Below, piece after piece: positions 1 through 7,889 of a DNA stretch of 34,910 nt. Both the position numbers and the translations under genes were made by a program. The stretch is from a bacterium (lineage in GTDB: Bacteria; Sysuimicrobiota; Sysuimicrobiia; Sysuimicrobiales; Segetimicrobiaceae), in the NCBI GenBank assembly GCA_035307765.1, contig DATGHU010000021.1:1-34910 (forward strand), read 5' to 3'. Position 1 is the first letter of the stretch, and every line of letters begins with the position of its first letter. The notes beneath the pieces were generated by a model that saw only the letters and a list, made by a program, of their open reading frames with translations, had not been told where the DNA came from and did not search any database.

Positions 1-45
1 GCGCGGGCTGGCGGGAAACCCGGCCCCGGAGGCGAAGGGTCCGGC

Positions 46-1051
46 ATGCGGTACGCGCGCATCCTCCAGACGATCGACTGCCACGCCGCGGGGGAGCCGC
101 TGCGGATCATCACCGGGGGACTCCCGCCGATCCTGGGAGGCACCATGCTCGCGCGACGCCGGTACATGCACGACCACCTCGACCACGCGCGCCGGCTGCT
201 GATGTGGGAACCGAGGGGGCACCAGGACATGTACGGTTGCGTCGTCACGCCCCCGGTCACGGCGGGGGGCGCAGGCGGGCGTGCTCTTCATGCACAACGA
301 GGGGTACAGCACGATGTGCGGGCACGGCGTGATCGGCCTCGTGACCGTGCTGCTCGAGACCGGGCAGCTCCCCGCGGTGGCTCCGGAAACGTCGGTCACC
401 CTGGACACGCCCGCCGGGGTTGTGCGGGCACGCGCGCGCGTCGAGGCCGGCCGCGTGCGGGACGTGACGATCGCCAATGTGCCGTCGTTCACCTACGCGA
501 CCCGCGAGGTCGCGGTGCCGGGGTGGGGCGTGGTGGCGGCGACGGTGGCCTACGGGGGGGCGTTTTACGTGCTGGTGGATGCCCCCGCCGCGGGCTTGGG
601 AACCTCACCCGGTCCGCTCCCCTCGCTCGTCGCGACGAGCGCGGCGATCAAGGCGGCGGTCGGCGCGGCGCTGGAGGTGGCGCATCCGCTGGAGCCGGAG
701 ATCCGCGGTCTCTACGGCGTCGTCCTCTCCTGGCCCGGGCAGCATCCGGGGGCAAACCGCACGAGCCTCACCGTATTCGCGGACTCCGCCGTCGATCGAT
801 CCCCCTGCGGTACCTGCACCTCGGCGCTGATGGCCGCCCTCTGGACGGCGGGGGCCCTGGCTTTGGGTGAGCCGTTCGTCAACGAGAGCCTGGTCGGCAC
901 GCGGTTTTCGGGGCGGCTGCTTTCGGAGACCACCGTGGCGTCCTATCGCGCGGCGGTGCCGGAGGTGACGGGATCGGCGGCGATTACGGGGTTTCACACC
1001 TTCGTGTTGGACGAGGACGATCCACTTCCGGAGGGTTTTCTGTTGCGCTGA
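46..1051 (+). pseudogene. Proline racemase / 4-hydroxyproline 2-epimerase family gene, frameshifted
   Basis: This family interconverts L- and D-proline or epimerises 4-hydroxyproline with two catalytic cysteines. The N-terminal part (from ATG 46, with GGAGG upstream) reads [11 protein letters not shown], then [10 protein letters not shown] and TPPVT. The family's next segment, [17 protein letters not shown] (first catalytic Cys), lies in the next frame and continues to [11 protein letters not shown] (second catalytic Cys) and the stop at 1051. The switch falls at a run of six G at 264-269. Removing one G restores [15 protein letters not shown] and gives an intact protein of about 335 residues. 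Having both cysteines argues for a racemase/epimerase rather than the related trans-3-hydroxyproline dehydratase, which has lost one. The extra G could be a genuine mutation or a homopolymer sequencing error; the rest of both halves looks well conserved, so an error or a very recent mutation is likely. Confidence 0.85.
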
Positions 1052-1075
1052 GGCGCAGGGGGAATTGCCGCGGAT

Positions 1076-1693
1076 TCAGCGCGCCGGATTCTTCAGCCGG
1101 TACTCCCGCACGAGCCGCAGGTTCTGGTTGGCTTCCCCAAGGATCTCGGCGCGCGTGTCGGGAGGGAGCGGAGCCACCGCCTGCCGGACCGCCGAGACAT
1201 ATTCGTCATCGGACCGGAAGCTGGTTTCGGCAAGCCCGGCGGACACGACCCCGGTCCCCCCGATCTGGCTGCCGCTTCCCACCACCGAAAACGACAGCCG
1301 GGACCCAAGGTAGGTTCCAAAGAAGAGCAGGGTCGTCTGCTTCCCATCGTTGGTCATGAGGATTTCTCCGGCGTTGACGGATCCCGCTCGAGTCGCCAAG
1401 GTGAATGTTCCGCCGCCGGCGCGTTCGCTGGCACCGTTGCCATAGGCAAAGGTGGCGCCCGTGAGCGGGAGGCCGCCGAGGACCCCGCGGAGGGTTCCGG
1501 CGAACGAGCGCTTGGTGCCGTTGTCGGTCAGGGTGAACGCGGGGGTCGCCAGCGGGATCTCGAACCGATAGTACAGCGTGTAGACCGACTCGTCTTGGGC
1601 GGATGAAGGGGAACGGGGGACCCCCGCCAGCACCATGGCCAGTGCCAGGGCACCGGCGCACACCCACTGCCACCGCGGGGGACATCGAAGCAC
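1076..1693 (-). CDS. Exported protein of unknown function
   Basis: I do not recognise the family. The chosen GTG at 1693 lies just after a strong GGAGAGGAGGGAG ribosome-binding site; the ATG further upstream has no such signal. The product is about 205 residues. It starts with a basic patch and a hydrophobic core (WVCAGALALAMVLAGV) ending near PSSAQDE, a typical Sec signal peptide. The mature part is rich in Thr, Ser and Gly with alternating short hydrophobic stretches (FTLTDNGTKRSFAGTL, SRLSFSVVGSGSQIGGTG), which suggests a small beta-sheet domain. The C-terminus (about 45 residues) looks helical and charged. The gene is convergent with the epimerase gene, 24 bp away. It is most likely a secreted or periplasmic protein; no enzymatic motif is visible. 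Confidence 0.7.
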   Translation of the reverse strand: MLRCPPRWQWVCAGALALAMVLAGVPRSPSSAQDESVYTLYYRFEIPLATPAFTLTDNGTKRSFAGTLRGVLGGLPLTGATFAYGNGASERAGGGTFTLATRAGSVNAGEILMTNDGKQTTLLFFGTYLGSRLSFSVVGSGSQIGGTGVVSAGLAETSFRSDDEYVSAVRQAVAPLPPDTRAEILGEANQNLRLVREYRLKNPAR

Positions 1694-1764
1694 GGGTCTC
1701 CCTCCTCTCCTCCGGACCGGTTCGCGGTCCGCGGCCGCATCCCTTCGCCGAGGCCGCCGACGGC

Positions 1765-1794
1765 TTGTCACCTCGAGAGGCACAATCGTATAAT
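1765..1794 (+). promoter_or_regulatory. Sigma-70 type promoter of the zinc-ribbon gene
   Basis: TTGTCA (1765-1770) and a perfect TATAAT (1789-1794) are 18 bp apart. Transcription would start near 1801, leaving a leader of about 50 nt before ATG 1850. It lies between divergent genes. Confidence 0.7.
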
Positions 1795-1849
1795 CAGGCT
1801 AAGCTTGGCGTGCGCCGCCAGGACGAGTTGGTCTCGGGGGGAATGTCGC

Positions 1850-2149
1850 ATGCCGTTCGTCGACAAGACCCTTCATTGCCTCGATTGCGGAAAGGAATTC
1901 GTCTTCACTGCCGGAGAGCAGGAGTTCTACCAAAAGAAGGGGTTCACGAACGAGCCGCTGCGGTGTCGAGACTGCCGGGACGCCCGTAAGCGATCCCGAG
2001 AGGGGGCGATGGGGACGCGGGAGTTGTTCGATGCCGTCTGCGCGAAGTGCGGAGCGAAGACCCAGGTCCCGTTTCGGCCCCGGGAGGATCGCCCCGTATA
2101 CTGCCAGGAGTGCTTCCGCGAAATCCGCAGCCAGCAGCACGTGGGGTAG
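1850..2149 (+). CDS. Small protein with two zinc-ribbon motifs
   Basis: A 99-residue protein starting at an ATG preceded by GGGGGGA. It has two CxxC-containing units: LHCLDCGKEF...LRCRDC in the first half (the pattern of probable zinc-binding zf-trcl domains) and VCAKCGAKTQVPFRPREDRPVYC-type spacing ending in CQECF in the second half (the CxxC_CxxC family pattern). Eight cysteines could bind two zinc ions. Proteins of this type are common in several high-GC phyla and are thought to bind nucleic acid or other proteins, but no specific role is established. The gene has its own promoter and its stop lies a few bases before the putative start of the next gene, suggesting co-transcription. Confidence 0.85.
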   Translation: MPFVDKTLHCLDCGKEFVFTAGEQEFYQKKGFTNEPLRCRDCRDARKRSREGAMGTRELFDAVCAKCGAKTQVPFRPREDRPVYCQECFREIRSQQHVG

Positions 2150-2153
2150 GGTT

Positions 2154-2927
2154 CTGGGCCGTTTCGGCATCCTGGTCGGGTTCGTCCTCCTCGGACTGTC
2201 CGCGTGCCGCGCCCCCGCGGCGCGGCCGCCGCTACCGCCGGCTCCCCATCCCTCGATCGCCGGCCCGGCGGTGAGGTCGATCAAGCAGGCTGGTGTGCTC
2301 CGGATCGCCGCGGATCTTTCCTATCCCCCGCTGGCGTTCCGTGAGGGACAGGTGCCGAGAGGGTTCGAGGTCGACCTCGCCGCGTTGCTGGCGTCGTCGC
2401 TGGGGGTACGCCTCGAGGTGCGCGATACGCCCCTGGCGCTGCTGGCGCAGGGACTGGCCGGGGCGGACATGGTCATCGGCCTGCCCCAAACCGCGGCCCC
2501 CCAAGGACTGGCGTCGGAGCCCTTCTACACGATGACGCAGGCGATCTTGTGGCGCGCCGGCGCCGCCCCCCCTGGCGTCCCTCCATTGCGGCATGTGCGC
2601 GTGGCGGTGCAGGCGAAGAGCGTGGGCGAGACGGTGGCGGAGCAGATGGGGGCGGGGCCGATCCTGCTGACCTACCGGCCCGGCGAAGCGCTGGCCATCG
2701 TATCCCGTGGGGAGGCGCAGGCCGCCGTGGCGGATCTGCCGTTGGTGGTCGAGTACCAGCGCACGCACCGGCATCTCAACGCCACGATGGGTCCGTGGGC
2801 GCCGACGCCGCTGGTCGTGCTGGTTCGGGCCGACGCCCCGGATCTGCTGGCGTTCACCTCCGCCGCGATCGGGGAACTCAAGCAGAACGGCGGCCTGGCG
2901 CAGTTGCGCCAGCGGTGGCATCTCTAA
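2154..2927 (+). CDS. Amino-acid ABC transporter substrate-binding lipoprotein (SBP_bac_3 family)
   Basis: Family 3 solute-binding proteins deliver polar amino acids to ABC importers. The mature part has the family pattern GVLRIAADLSYPPLAF near the start, followed by GFEVDLAALLASSLG and, at the C-terminus, IGELKQNGGLAQLRQRW. The N-terminus is a lipoprotein signal (GRFGILVGFVLLGLSAC, lipobox LSAC), so the protein is membrane-anchored through Cys. No ATG/GTG/TTG fits this signal peptide. A CTG at 2154, behind GGGGTAGGG, would give M-GRFGILVG..., but an upstream start within the zinc-ribbon gene is possible. No permease or ATPase gene is adjacent, so it either serves a distant transporter or acts as a sensor. 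The family call is firm; the start is uncertain. Confidence 0.8.
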   Translation: MGRFGILVGFVLLGLSACRAPAARPPLPPAPHPSIAGPAVRSIKQAGVLRIAADLSYPPLAFREGQVPRGFEVDLAALLASSLGVRLEVRDTPLALLAQGLAGADMVIGLPQTAAPQGLASEPFYTMTQAILWRAGAAPPGVPPLRHVRVAVQAKSVGETVAEQMGAGPILLTYRPGEALAIVSRGEAQAAVADLPLVVEYQRTHRHLNATMGPWAPTPLVVLVRADAPDLLAFTSAAIGELKQNGGLAQLRQRWHL

Positions 2928-2981
2928 CGCCGGATTGGGGTATTAGCAGGAGAAGACGGTGGATGGCCCCAGGAGGAACCG

Positions 2982-3560
2982 ATGAACATCATCGTGGCCG
3001 GTCGGAACATCGAGGTCAGCGAGGCCCTTCGCGCAAAAGTCACGGAGAAGGTGGAGCGGCTGGCGCATCACTTTGAGCGGGTGCAGAAGGCGCAGGCGCT
3101 GCTGCGGGTGGAGCCGCATCCCGGCCGGAACCAGGTCGCCGAGGTGACTCTATGGGGAGACGGCGTCGTCCTTCGAGGAGAGGAAGCCAGCCAGGATATG
3201 TACGCCTCGATCGATCTTGTGGTCGACAAGTTGGATCATCAGATCAGCAAGTTTCGAGGCAAGTCGATCACGCGACGACGGGTGCTGGCGGGCCGCCACA
3301 AGCAGCAGGTGGCCGCCGCCGCGGAGGCGGCGCTGCGCGCCCAGGCGTCGGCGGACGCGGAGGGATCGGATGTTTCCTCTATCGAAATCACCCGGCGCAA
3401 GCGCTTCGACATGAAGCCGATGACCCCGGAAGATGCGGCCGTGCAGATGGAACTTCTGGGGCATGCCTTCTATATGTTCCGAAACTCGGAGACCTCAGAG
3501 GTCAATGTCGTCTACCGCCGCGCCGACGGACGGTATGGGCTGATCGAACCGGAAGGATAA
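2982..3560 (+). CDS. hpf: Ribosome hibernation promoting factor, long form
   Basis: This protein binds the 30S decoding region in stationary phase and, in its long form, dimerises 70S ribosomes into inactive 100S particles. The 192-residue product has the N-terminal S30AE domain (MNIIVAGRNIEVSEALRAKV...; VEPHPGRNQVAEVTLWGDG) and, after an alanine-rich linker at about 100-125, the C-terminal dimerisation domain (IEITRRKRFDMKPMTPEDAAVQMELLGHAFYMFRN). The length matches the long form. The ATG is preceded by AGGAGG. It is followed after 10 bp by a conserved unknown gene, and SecA lies two genes further on; hpf next to secA is a common bacterial arrangement. Confidence 0.95.
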   Translation: MNIIVAGRNIEVSEALRAKVTEKVERLAHHFERVQKAQALLRVEPHPGRNQVAEVTLWGDGVVLRGEEASQDMYASIDLVVDKLDHQISKFRGKSITRRRVLAGRHKQQVAAAAEAALRAQASADAEGSDVSSIEITRRKRFDMKPMTPEDAAVQMELLGHAFYMFRNSETSEVNVVYRRADGRYGLIEPEG

Positions 3561-3570
3561 GGAGCCCGCA

Positions 3571-4221
3571 GTGGAACAGCAGGAGCACCGGTCCCTGGCC
3601 CGCGATGCCGAAGGGGTGATCCGCCGCCTCCACGGGGTTTCCGCGGTGCGCGTGGAGCTCAGCGGCAACGGCCGGATCGGGCAGGTGCACGTTCTCGGGT
3701 CTCCCGACCGCACCGCTCGGGTCATTGCCGCAGATGTCGTCGCGGCGCTGGGCGCCGAGCTCGGCGAGGTTGTGGAGCCTTCCCAGGTCCGGGTCGCGGT
3801 CCTGCGGCCGGGGCAGACGCAGCCGGGGCCGGCGCCGCTGAGGGCGCGGCTCAAGTTCGTCGGGCTCAGCCTGGCGACGCTCCGCCAGTCCCTGGAGGTG
3901 AAGGTGCAGGTGGAGCACGAGGGGCTGACCTATGAAGGCGCGGCCGCCGGTGGAGAGGTGCCGGGGGACGAGGTCGTCGGGCAGGCGGCCCTGCGCGCGG
4001 TGGAAACGTACCTTCGGTCCGACGGGGTGTTTCAACTGAAGACGGTCACCGTCGTCCCCCTCGGCACCCAGCGGGTCGCGCTGGCCCTCGTCGCCTGGGC
4101 CGGGCCCGAACAGGAACTCCTCAGCGGGGCGGCGGTGGTTCGCGACGATCCCAGGGATGCCGTCGTGCGCGCCGTGCTCGACGCCGTCAACCGGCCCGTG
4201 AGCTGGCTTGGGAGCCGGTAG
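3571..4221 (+). CDS. Conserved protein of unknown function
   Basis: A 216-residue cytosolic protein with no signal peptide or membrane segment. It starts at a GTG with AAGGAG eight bases upstream, 10 bp after hpf, so it is probably in that operon. It looks like two alpha/beta modules: residues about 12-70 (IRRLHGVSAVRVELSGNGRIGQVHVLG), resembling a small ACT-like or ferredoxin-like fold, and residues about 90-216 (LKFVGLSLATLRQSLEVKVQVEHEG ... AVVRDDPRDAVVRAVLDAVNR). The second half has the strand-helix rhythm of a regulatory dimer domain. I do not recognise a named family and see no catalytic motif. Position between hpf and a deacetylase does not define a role. Confidence 0.75.
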   Translation: MEQQEHRSLARDAEGVIRRLHGVSAVRVELSGNGRIGQVHVLGSPDRTARVIAADVVAALGAELGEVVEPSQVRVAVLRPGQTQPGPAPLRARLKFVGLSLATLRQSLEVKVQVEHEGLTYEGAAAGGEVPGDEVVGQAALRAVETYLRSDGVFQLKTVTVVPLGTQRVALALVAWAGPEQELLSGAAVVRDDPRDAVVRAVLDAVNRPVSWLGSR

Positions 4222-5008
4222 GTCCGGAGGCGGAACAAGCCGCATCGCGTGGGGCCTGGTGGTATTCGCCCTCGGCGTCGGCCCGATCGGCGCGCTCCCC
4301 GTCGCGGGGGCGACGGGGTCCGCGGGCGGGCGCGTGCCGGTGCTGATGTACCACCGAGTTGACCCGCAACTGACCGCGCACGATCCGATCACCGTCTCCC
4401 TCACCGTGATGGAACCGACGTTTCGCGCACAGCTCATGCTTCTCCGCGCGAACGGGTTTCAGACGATTACCCTGGGGGCCCTGCGGGACATGCTGGACCA
4501 TCACGTGCCGCTGCCTCCGCGACGCGTCGTGCTGACCTTTGACGACGGGTACGTCGACAACTATGCGGTCGTCTTCCCGCTGCTTCGGCGGTACGGGTTC
4601 GTGGGCACGTTCTTCGTGGTGACGTCGTCGGTGGGCACTCCGGGCCATCTGACCGTGTCTCAGATTCGCGAGATGGCCGGGGCCGAAATGGAGATCGAGT
4701 CGCACGGCGTGCACCACGTCGATTTCTCGAGGCTCCCGCCGGGACAGGCGCGGCGCGAGCTCATCGACAGCCGAAGCGCGCTCGAGGGATGGACCGGCCG
4801 CTCGGTCGCGTTTTTCGCCTATCCGGCCGGGCGGTACAGCACCGCGGTCGAGCACCTCCTGGCGGACCTGGGGTATCGGGGGGCGCTGACCGAACGCCCT
4901 GGGTTCGTGTCCGCGGCCAGCCCGCCCTACCTCCTCGAACGCGTCCGGGTCTCCCACGACGAGACCCTCGGCGCGTTTGCCAGCACCCTCGGCCTCTCCG
5001 CACGGTGA
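4208..5008 (+). CDS. Exported polysaccharide deacetylase (NodB homology, CE4)
   Basis: CE4 enzymes remove acetyl groups from peptidoglycan or exopolysaccharide GlcNAc. The motifs are in order: VPVLMYHRV near residue 43, TFDDGY (motif 1, metal and base Asp), SHGVHHVDF (motif 2, H-x3-H metal ligands) and FAYPAGRY (motif 3). The N-terminus has a hydrophobic segment (IAWGLVVFALGVGPIGALPVAGA), so the enzyme is exported or anchored. The TTG at 4208 overlaps the upstream gene by 14 bp and lacks a good ribosome-binding site; GTG at about 4257 is an alternative that would shorten the signal peptide. Length of about 266 residues is normal for the family. Confidence 0.88.
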   Translation: MGAGRSGGGTSRIAWGLVVFALGVGPIGALPVAGATGSAGGRVPVLMYHRVDPQLTAHDPITVSLTVMEPTFRAQLMLLRANGFQTITLGALRDMLDHHVPLPPRRVVLTFDDGYVDNYAVVFPLLRRYGFVGTFFVVTSSVGTPGHLTVSQIREMAGAEMEIESHGVHHVDFSRLPPGQARRELIDSRSALEGWTGRSVAFFAYPAGRYSTAVEHLLADLGYRGALTERPGFVSAASPPYLLERVRVSHDETLGAFASTLGLSAR

Positions 5009-5055
5009 CCGGGGCGGACCCCAGCCGCCGCGGCCCGCTGGCCTCCCCGCGGCGC

Positions 5056-5096
5056 TTGCGGGGCGGATGGGGTACATTATAGAGGGACATTATAAT
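5056..5096 (+). promoter_or_regulatory. Probable secA promoter region
   Basis: The 155-bp gap before secA has an AT-rich patch in otherwise GC-rich DNA. TTGCGG (5056-5061) lies 16 bp from TATAGA (5078-5083), and a perfect TATAAT follows at 5091-5096 without a clear -35. The word ACATTATA occurs twice (about 5074 and 5088). Either -10 would leave a leader of roughly 60-70 nt. Confidence 0.5.
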
Positions 5097-5163
5097 TGAG
5101 GAAGGCTGCGGGGGGATCGAACGTTTTCCCGTATAGTGCGATCTCGGCCACCAGGAGCTGCGG

Positions 5164-7803
5164 ATGCTGAAACTCTTCCAATCCTTGCTCGGCGACCATA
5201 GCGATCGGGTCGTCAAGCACCTGCGGGAATCGCTGGTCCCGCAGGTGGGAGCGCTGGAACCGGAGTTCGAGGCGCTCTCTCCCGAGGCGCTCGGGGGCAA
5301 GATCCAAGAGCTGCGCTCGCGGGCGCAGGGAGGGGAAACGCTCGCGGATCTCATGCCCGAGACGTTCGCCCTGGTGCGGGAGGCGAGCAAGCGCACGCTC
5401 CACCAGCGCCACCACGACGTCCAGTTGATCGGCGGGGCGGTGCTCTTCAGTGGAAAGATCGCGGAGATGCGGACCGGCGAAGGCAAAACCCTGGTCGCCA
5501 CGCTCCCCCTGGTGCTCAACGCCCTGGAGGGACGCGGCGGTCACCTCGTCACCCCGAACGACTACCTCTCCCGGGTGGGGGCGGGCTGGATGGGTCCGAT
5601 CTACACGCTGCTCGGCCTGCGGGTCGGGGTGATCACCCACGAGTTTGCCGGCATCTACGACCCCGCCTATGAGGATCCCGCCCACCACGCCGACGATCGC
5701 CTCAACCACTTCCGTCCGGCCCCACGGCGCGAGGCGTACCTCGCCGACATCACGTACGGGACCAACAACGAGTTCGGGTTCGACTACCTCCGCGACAACA
5801 TGGTCATCCGCCGCGAGGATCTCGTCCAGCGGGACCTGCGCTATGCGATCGTCGATGAAGTGGACTTCATCCTGATCGACGAGGCGCGCACCCCGCTCAT
5901 CATCTCCGGCCAGGTGGAGCAGTCCGTCGACGAATACTACCGCTTCGCCAAGCTGATCCCTCGGCTGCAATCGGACCGCGACTACCACGTCGACGAGAAG
6001 CTCAAGACGTCGGTGTTCACCGAGGACGGGATCACCACGTTCGAGGGGATGCTGGGCATCGAAAATCTCACCGACCCCCAGCACATCGAGTTGATGCACC
6101 ACGCGCAGCAGGCGCTGCGGGCGCACACCCTCTACCACCGCGACGTCGAGTACGTCGTGAAGGACGGCCAGGTGATCATCGTCGACGAGTTCACCGGGCG
6201 GCTGATGTTCGGGCGCCGGTACAGCGACGGGCTCCACCAGGCGATCGAGGCCAAAGAAGGCGTCAAGATCGAAAAGGAGAGCCAGACCCTCGCGACGATC
6301 ACGTTCCAGAACTACTTCCGGATGTACGACAAGCTGGCCGGGATGACCGGCACGGCGAAGACCGAGGAGGCGGAGCTGACCCAGATCTACAACCTCCCGG
6401 TGGTCGCGATTCCGACCGACCGGCCGATGGTCCGCAAAGATCTCGCCGATCTCGTCTACAAGCACGAGAAGGCCAAGAACCAGGCCGTGGCGGCGGAAAT
6501 CGAGGAGTGCCACAAACGGCGGCAGCCGGTGCTCGTCGGGACCCGGTCGATCGAGAAGAGCGAGGCGCTGAGCGCGTTGCTCCGCCGGCGGGGCGTCCCC
6601 CACCAGGTGTTGAACGCCAAGTACCACGAGAAGGAGGCCGAGATCATCGCCCAGGCTGGCCGGTCGGGGGCGGTGACGATCGCCACCAACATGGCCGGCC
6701 GCGGAGTGGACATCATCCTCGGCGGCAGTCCACCGGATTCGGTCGATGGCGATCGGGTCCGGACGCTGGGCGGGTTGCACATCATCGGGACCGAACGGCA
6801 TGAGGCCCGGCGGATCGATAACCAGCTCCGCGGGCGGGCCGGCCGCCAGGGGGACCCCGGATCGTCGCGATTCTACGTGGCGCTGGACGATGAGCTGATG
6901 CGGCTGTTCGCCGGCGAGCGGATCGCCGGCATCATGGAGCGGTTGGGGATCGAGGACGACGTGCCGATCGAACACGCGATGGTGACGCGCCAGATCGAGG
7001 GCGCGCAGAAGAAGGTGGAATCCTATCATTTCGACATGCGCAAGCACGTCCTGGAGTACGACGATGTGATGAACGTCCAGCGCCAGGTCATCTACGCCGA
7101 ACGACGCAAGGTCCTCGTGGGCGACAGCGTCGCCGAGAACATCGTCGATTTCATCGAGACCCTCGTGGGCGATCTGGTCGATGGATTCTGCTCGACCGAG
7201 GTGCGGCCGGAAGAATGGGACTTGGCCGGATTGCTCGAGGAAGCCCGATTCATCTTCCCACTCCCCTCCGAGCTCTCCGAGGAGGGCCTGCACCGTCTTG
7301 ACGCCGGGGAGGTCCGCGAGCGGATCGTCACCGCGGCGCTCGCCGCCTACGAGGCGAAGGTCCAGTCCGTGGGGCCGGAGACGATGCGGCAGCTGGAGCG
7401 GCTGGTCCTGCTGCAGACCCTTGACCGGAAGTGGATCGACCATCTGTACGCGATGGACGCGCTCCGCGAGGGCATCGGGTTGCGGGCCTACGGGCAGGCG
7501 AATCCGCTCATCGAGTACCAGAAGGAGGGGTACGCCCTCTTCGATCAGCTGAAACACGACGTCCAGGAGGAGACGGTCAAGTTCCTCTACCTGGTGCAGG
7601 TCCAGACGACCGGCCCGGTCCCGGTTCAGCCCGCCCGTCCGGCGTACCGGATCACCCCGCAGGATGGCAATGGGGCGCGCGTCCGCACCGCGGCGGCCGC
7701 AGGAGCGCCGGTGCCGGCGCGGGGGGCGAAGGTGGGCCGAAACGACCCGTGCCCGTGCGGCAGCGGGAAGAAGTACAAGAAGTGCCACGGCAGGGACGAG
7801 TGA
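5164..7803 (+). CDS. secA: Preprotein translocase motor ATPase SecA
   Basis: SecA drives unfolded preproteins through SecYEG using ATP. The 879-residue product has the usual length. Landmarks: Walker A MRTGEGKT at 102-109, the [16 protein letters not shown] Walker B segment at about 231, [23 protein letters not shown] of the preprotein cross-linking domain, [17 protein letters not shown], the second nucleotide-binding domain ([36 protein letters not shown]) and the helical scaffold (YDDVMNVQR). The C-terminus has the zinc-binding SecB/ribosome-contact motif [12 protein letters not shown] from residue 863, after a Pro/Ala-rich linker. ATG 5164 follows CACCAGGAGCTGCGG. All motifs look intact, so it is the housekeeping SecA. 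Confidence 0.99.
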   Translation: MLKLFQSLLGDHSDRVVKHLRESLVPQVGALEPEFEALSPEALGGKIQELRSRAQGGETLADLMPETFALVREASKRTLHQRHHDVQLIGGAVLFSGKIAEMRTGEGKTLVATLPLVLNALEGRGGHLVTPNDYLSRVGAGWMGPIYTLLGLRVGVITHEFAGIYDPAYEDPAHHADDRLNHFRPAPRREAYLADITYGTNNEFGFDYLRDNMVIRREDLVQRDLRYAIVDEVDFILIDEARTPLIISGQVEQSVDEYYRFAKLIPRLQSDRDYHVDEKLKTSVFTEDGITTFEGMLGIENLTDPQHIELMHHAQQALRAHTLYHRDVEYVVKDGQVIIVDEFTGRLMFGRRYSDGLHQAIEAKEGVKIEKESQTLATITFQNYFRMYDKLAGMTGTAKTEEAELTQIYNLPVVAIPTDRPMVRKDLADLVYKHEKAKNQAVAAEIEECHKRRQPVLVGTRSIEKSEALSALLRRRGVPHQVLNAKYHEKEAEIIAQAGRSGAVTIATNMAGRGVDIILGGSPPDSVDGDRVRTLGGLHIIGTERHEARRIDNQLRGRAGRQGDPGSSRFYVALDDELMRLFAGERIAGIMERLGIEDDVPIEHAMVTRQIEGAQKKVESYHFDMRKHVLEYDDVMNVQRQVIYAERRKVLVGDSVAENIVDFIETLVGDLVDGFCSTEVRPEEWDLAGLLEEARFIFPLPSELSEEGLHRLDAGEVRERIVTAALAAYEAKVQSVGPETMRQLERLVLLQTLDRKWIDHLYAMDALREGIGLRAYGQANPLIEYQKEGYALFDQLKHDVQEETVKFLYLVQVQTTGPVPVQPARPAYRITPQDGNGARVRTAAAAGAPVPARGAKVGRNDPCPCGSGKKYKKCHGRDE

Positions 7804-7824
7804 TCCCCAGGCCGCCGGATGGAG

Positions 7825-7886
7825 AGGGGGGGGCGTGAGCGGCCGCGCGTCCCGCCCGGCTCCGCGTTCGAGAGCGGCCCCCCCCT
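7825..7886. repeat. G8/C8 inverted repeat between secA and lnt
   Basis: AGGGGGGGGC (7825-7834) is the exact reverse complement of GCCCCCCCCT (7877-7886), separated by 42 bases. In RNA this would be a 10-bp all-but-one GC stem ending three bases before the lnt start codon. There is no T-tract, so it is not a classical terminator. Confidence 0.6.
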
Positions 7887-7889
7887 GGT

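Noticed and set aside
3571-4221. Assigning the gene after hpf to a named ACT-domain regulator
   Set aside because: Only a loose strand-helix resemblance is visible; no diagnostic motif, so it is left as unknown.
5077-7788. A 903-codon open frame on the minus strand opposite secA
   Set aside because: It is the complement of a strongly conserved SecA gene; the translation is an Arg/His/Leu/Asp-rich shadow with no domains.
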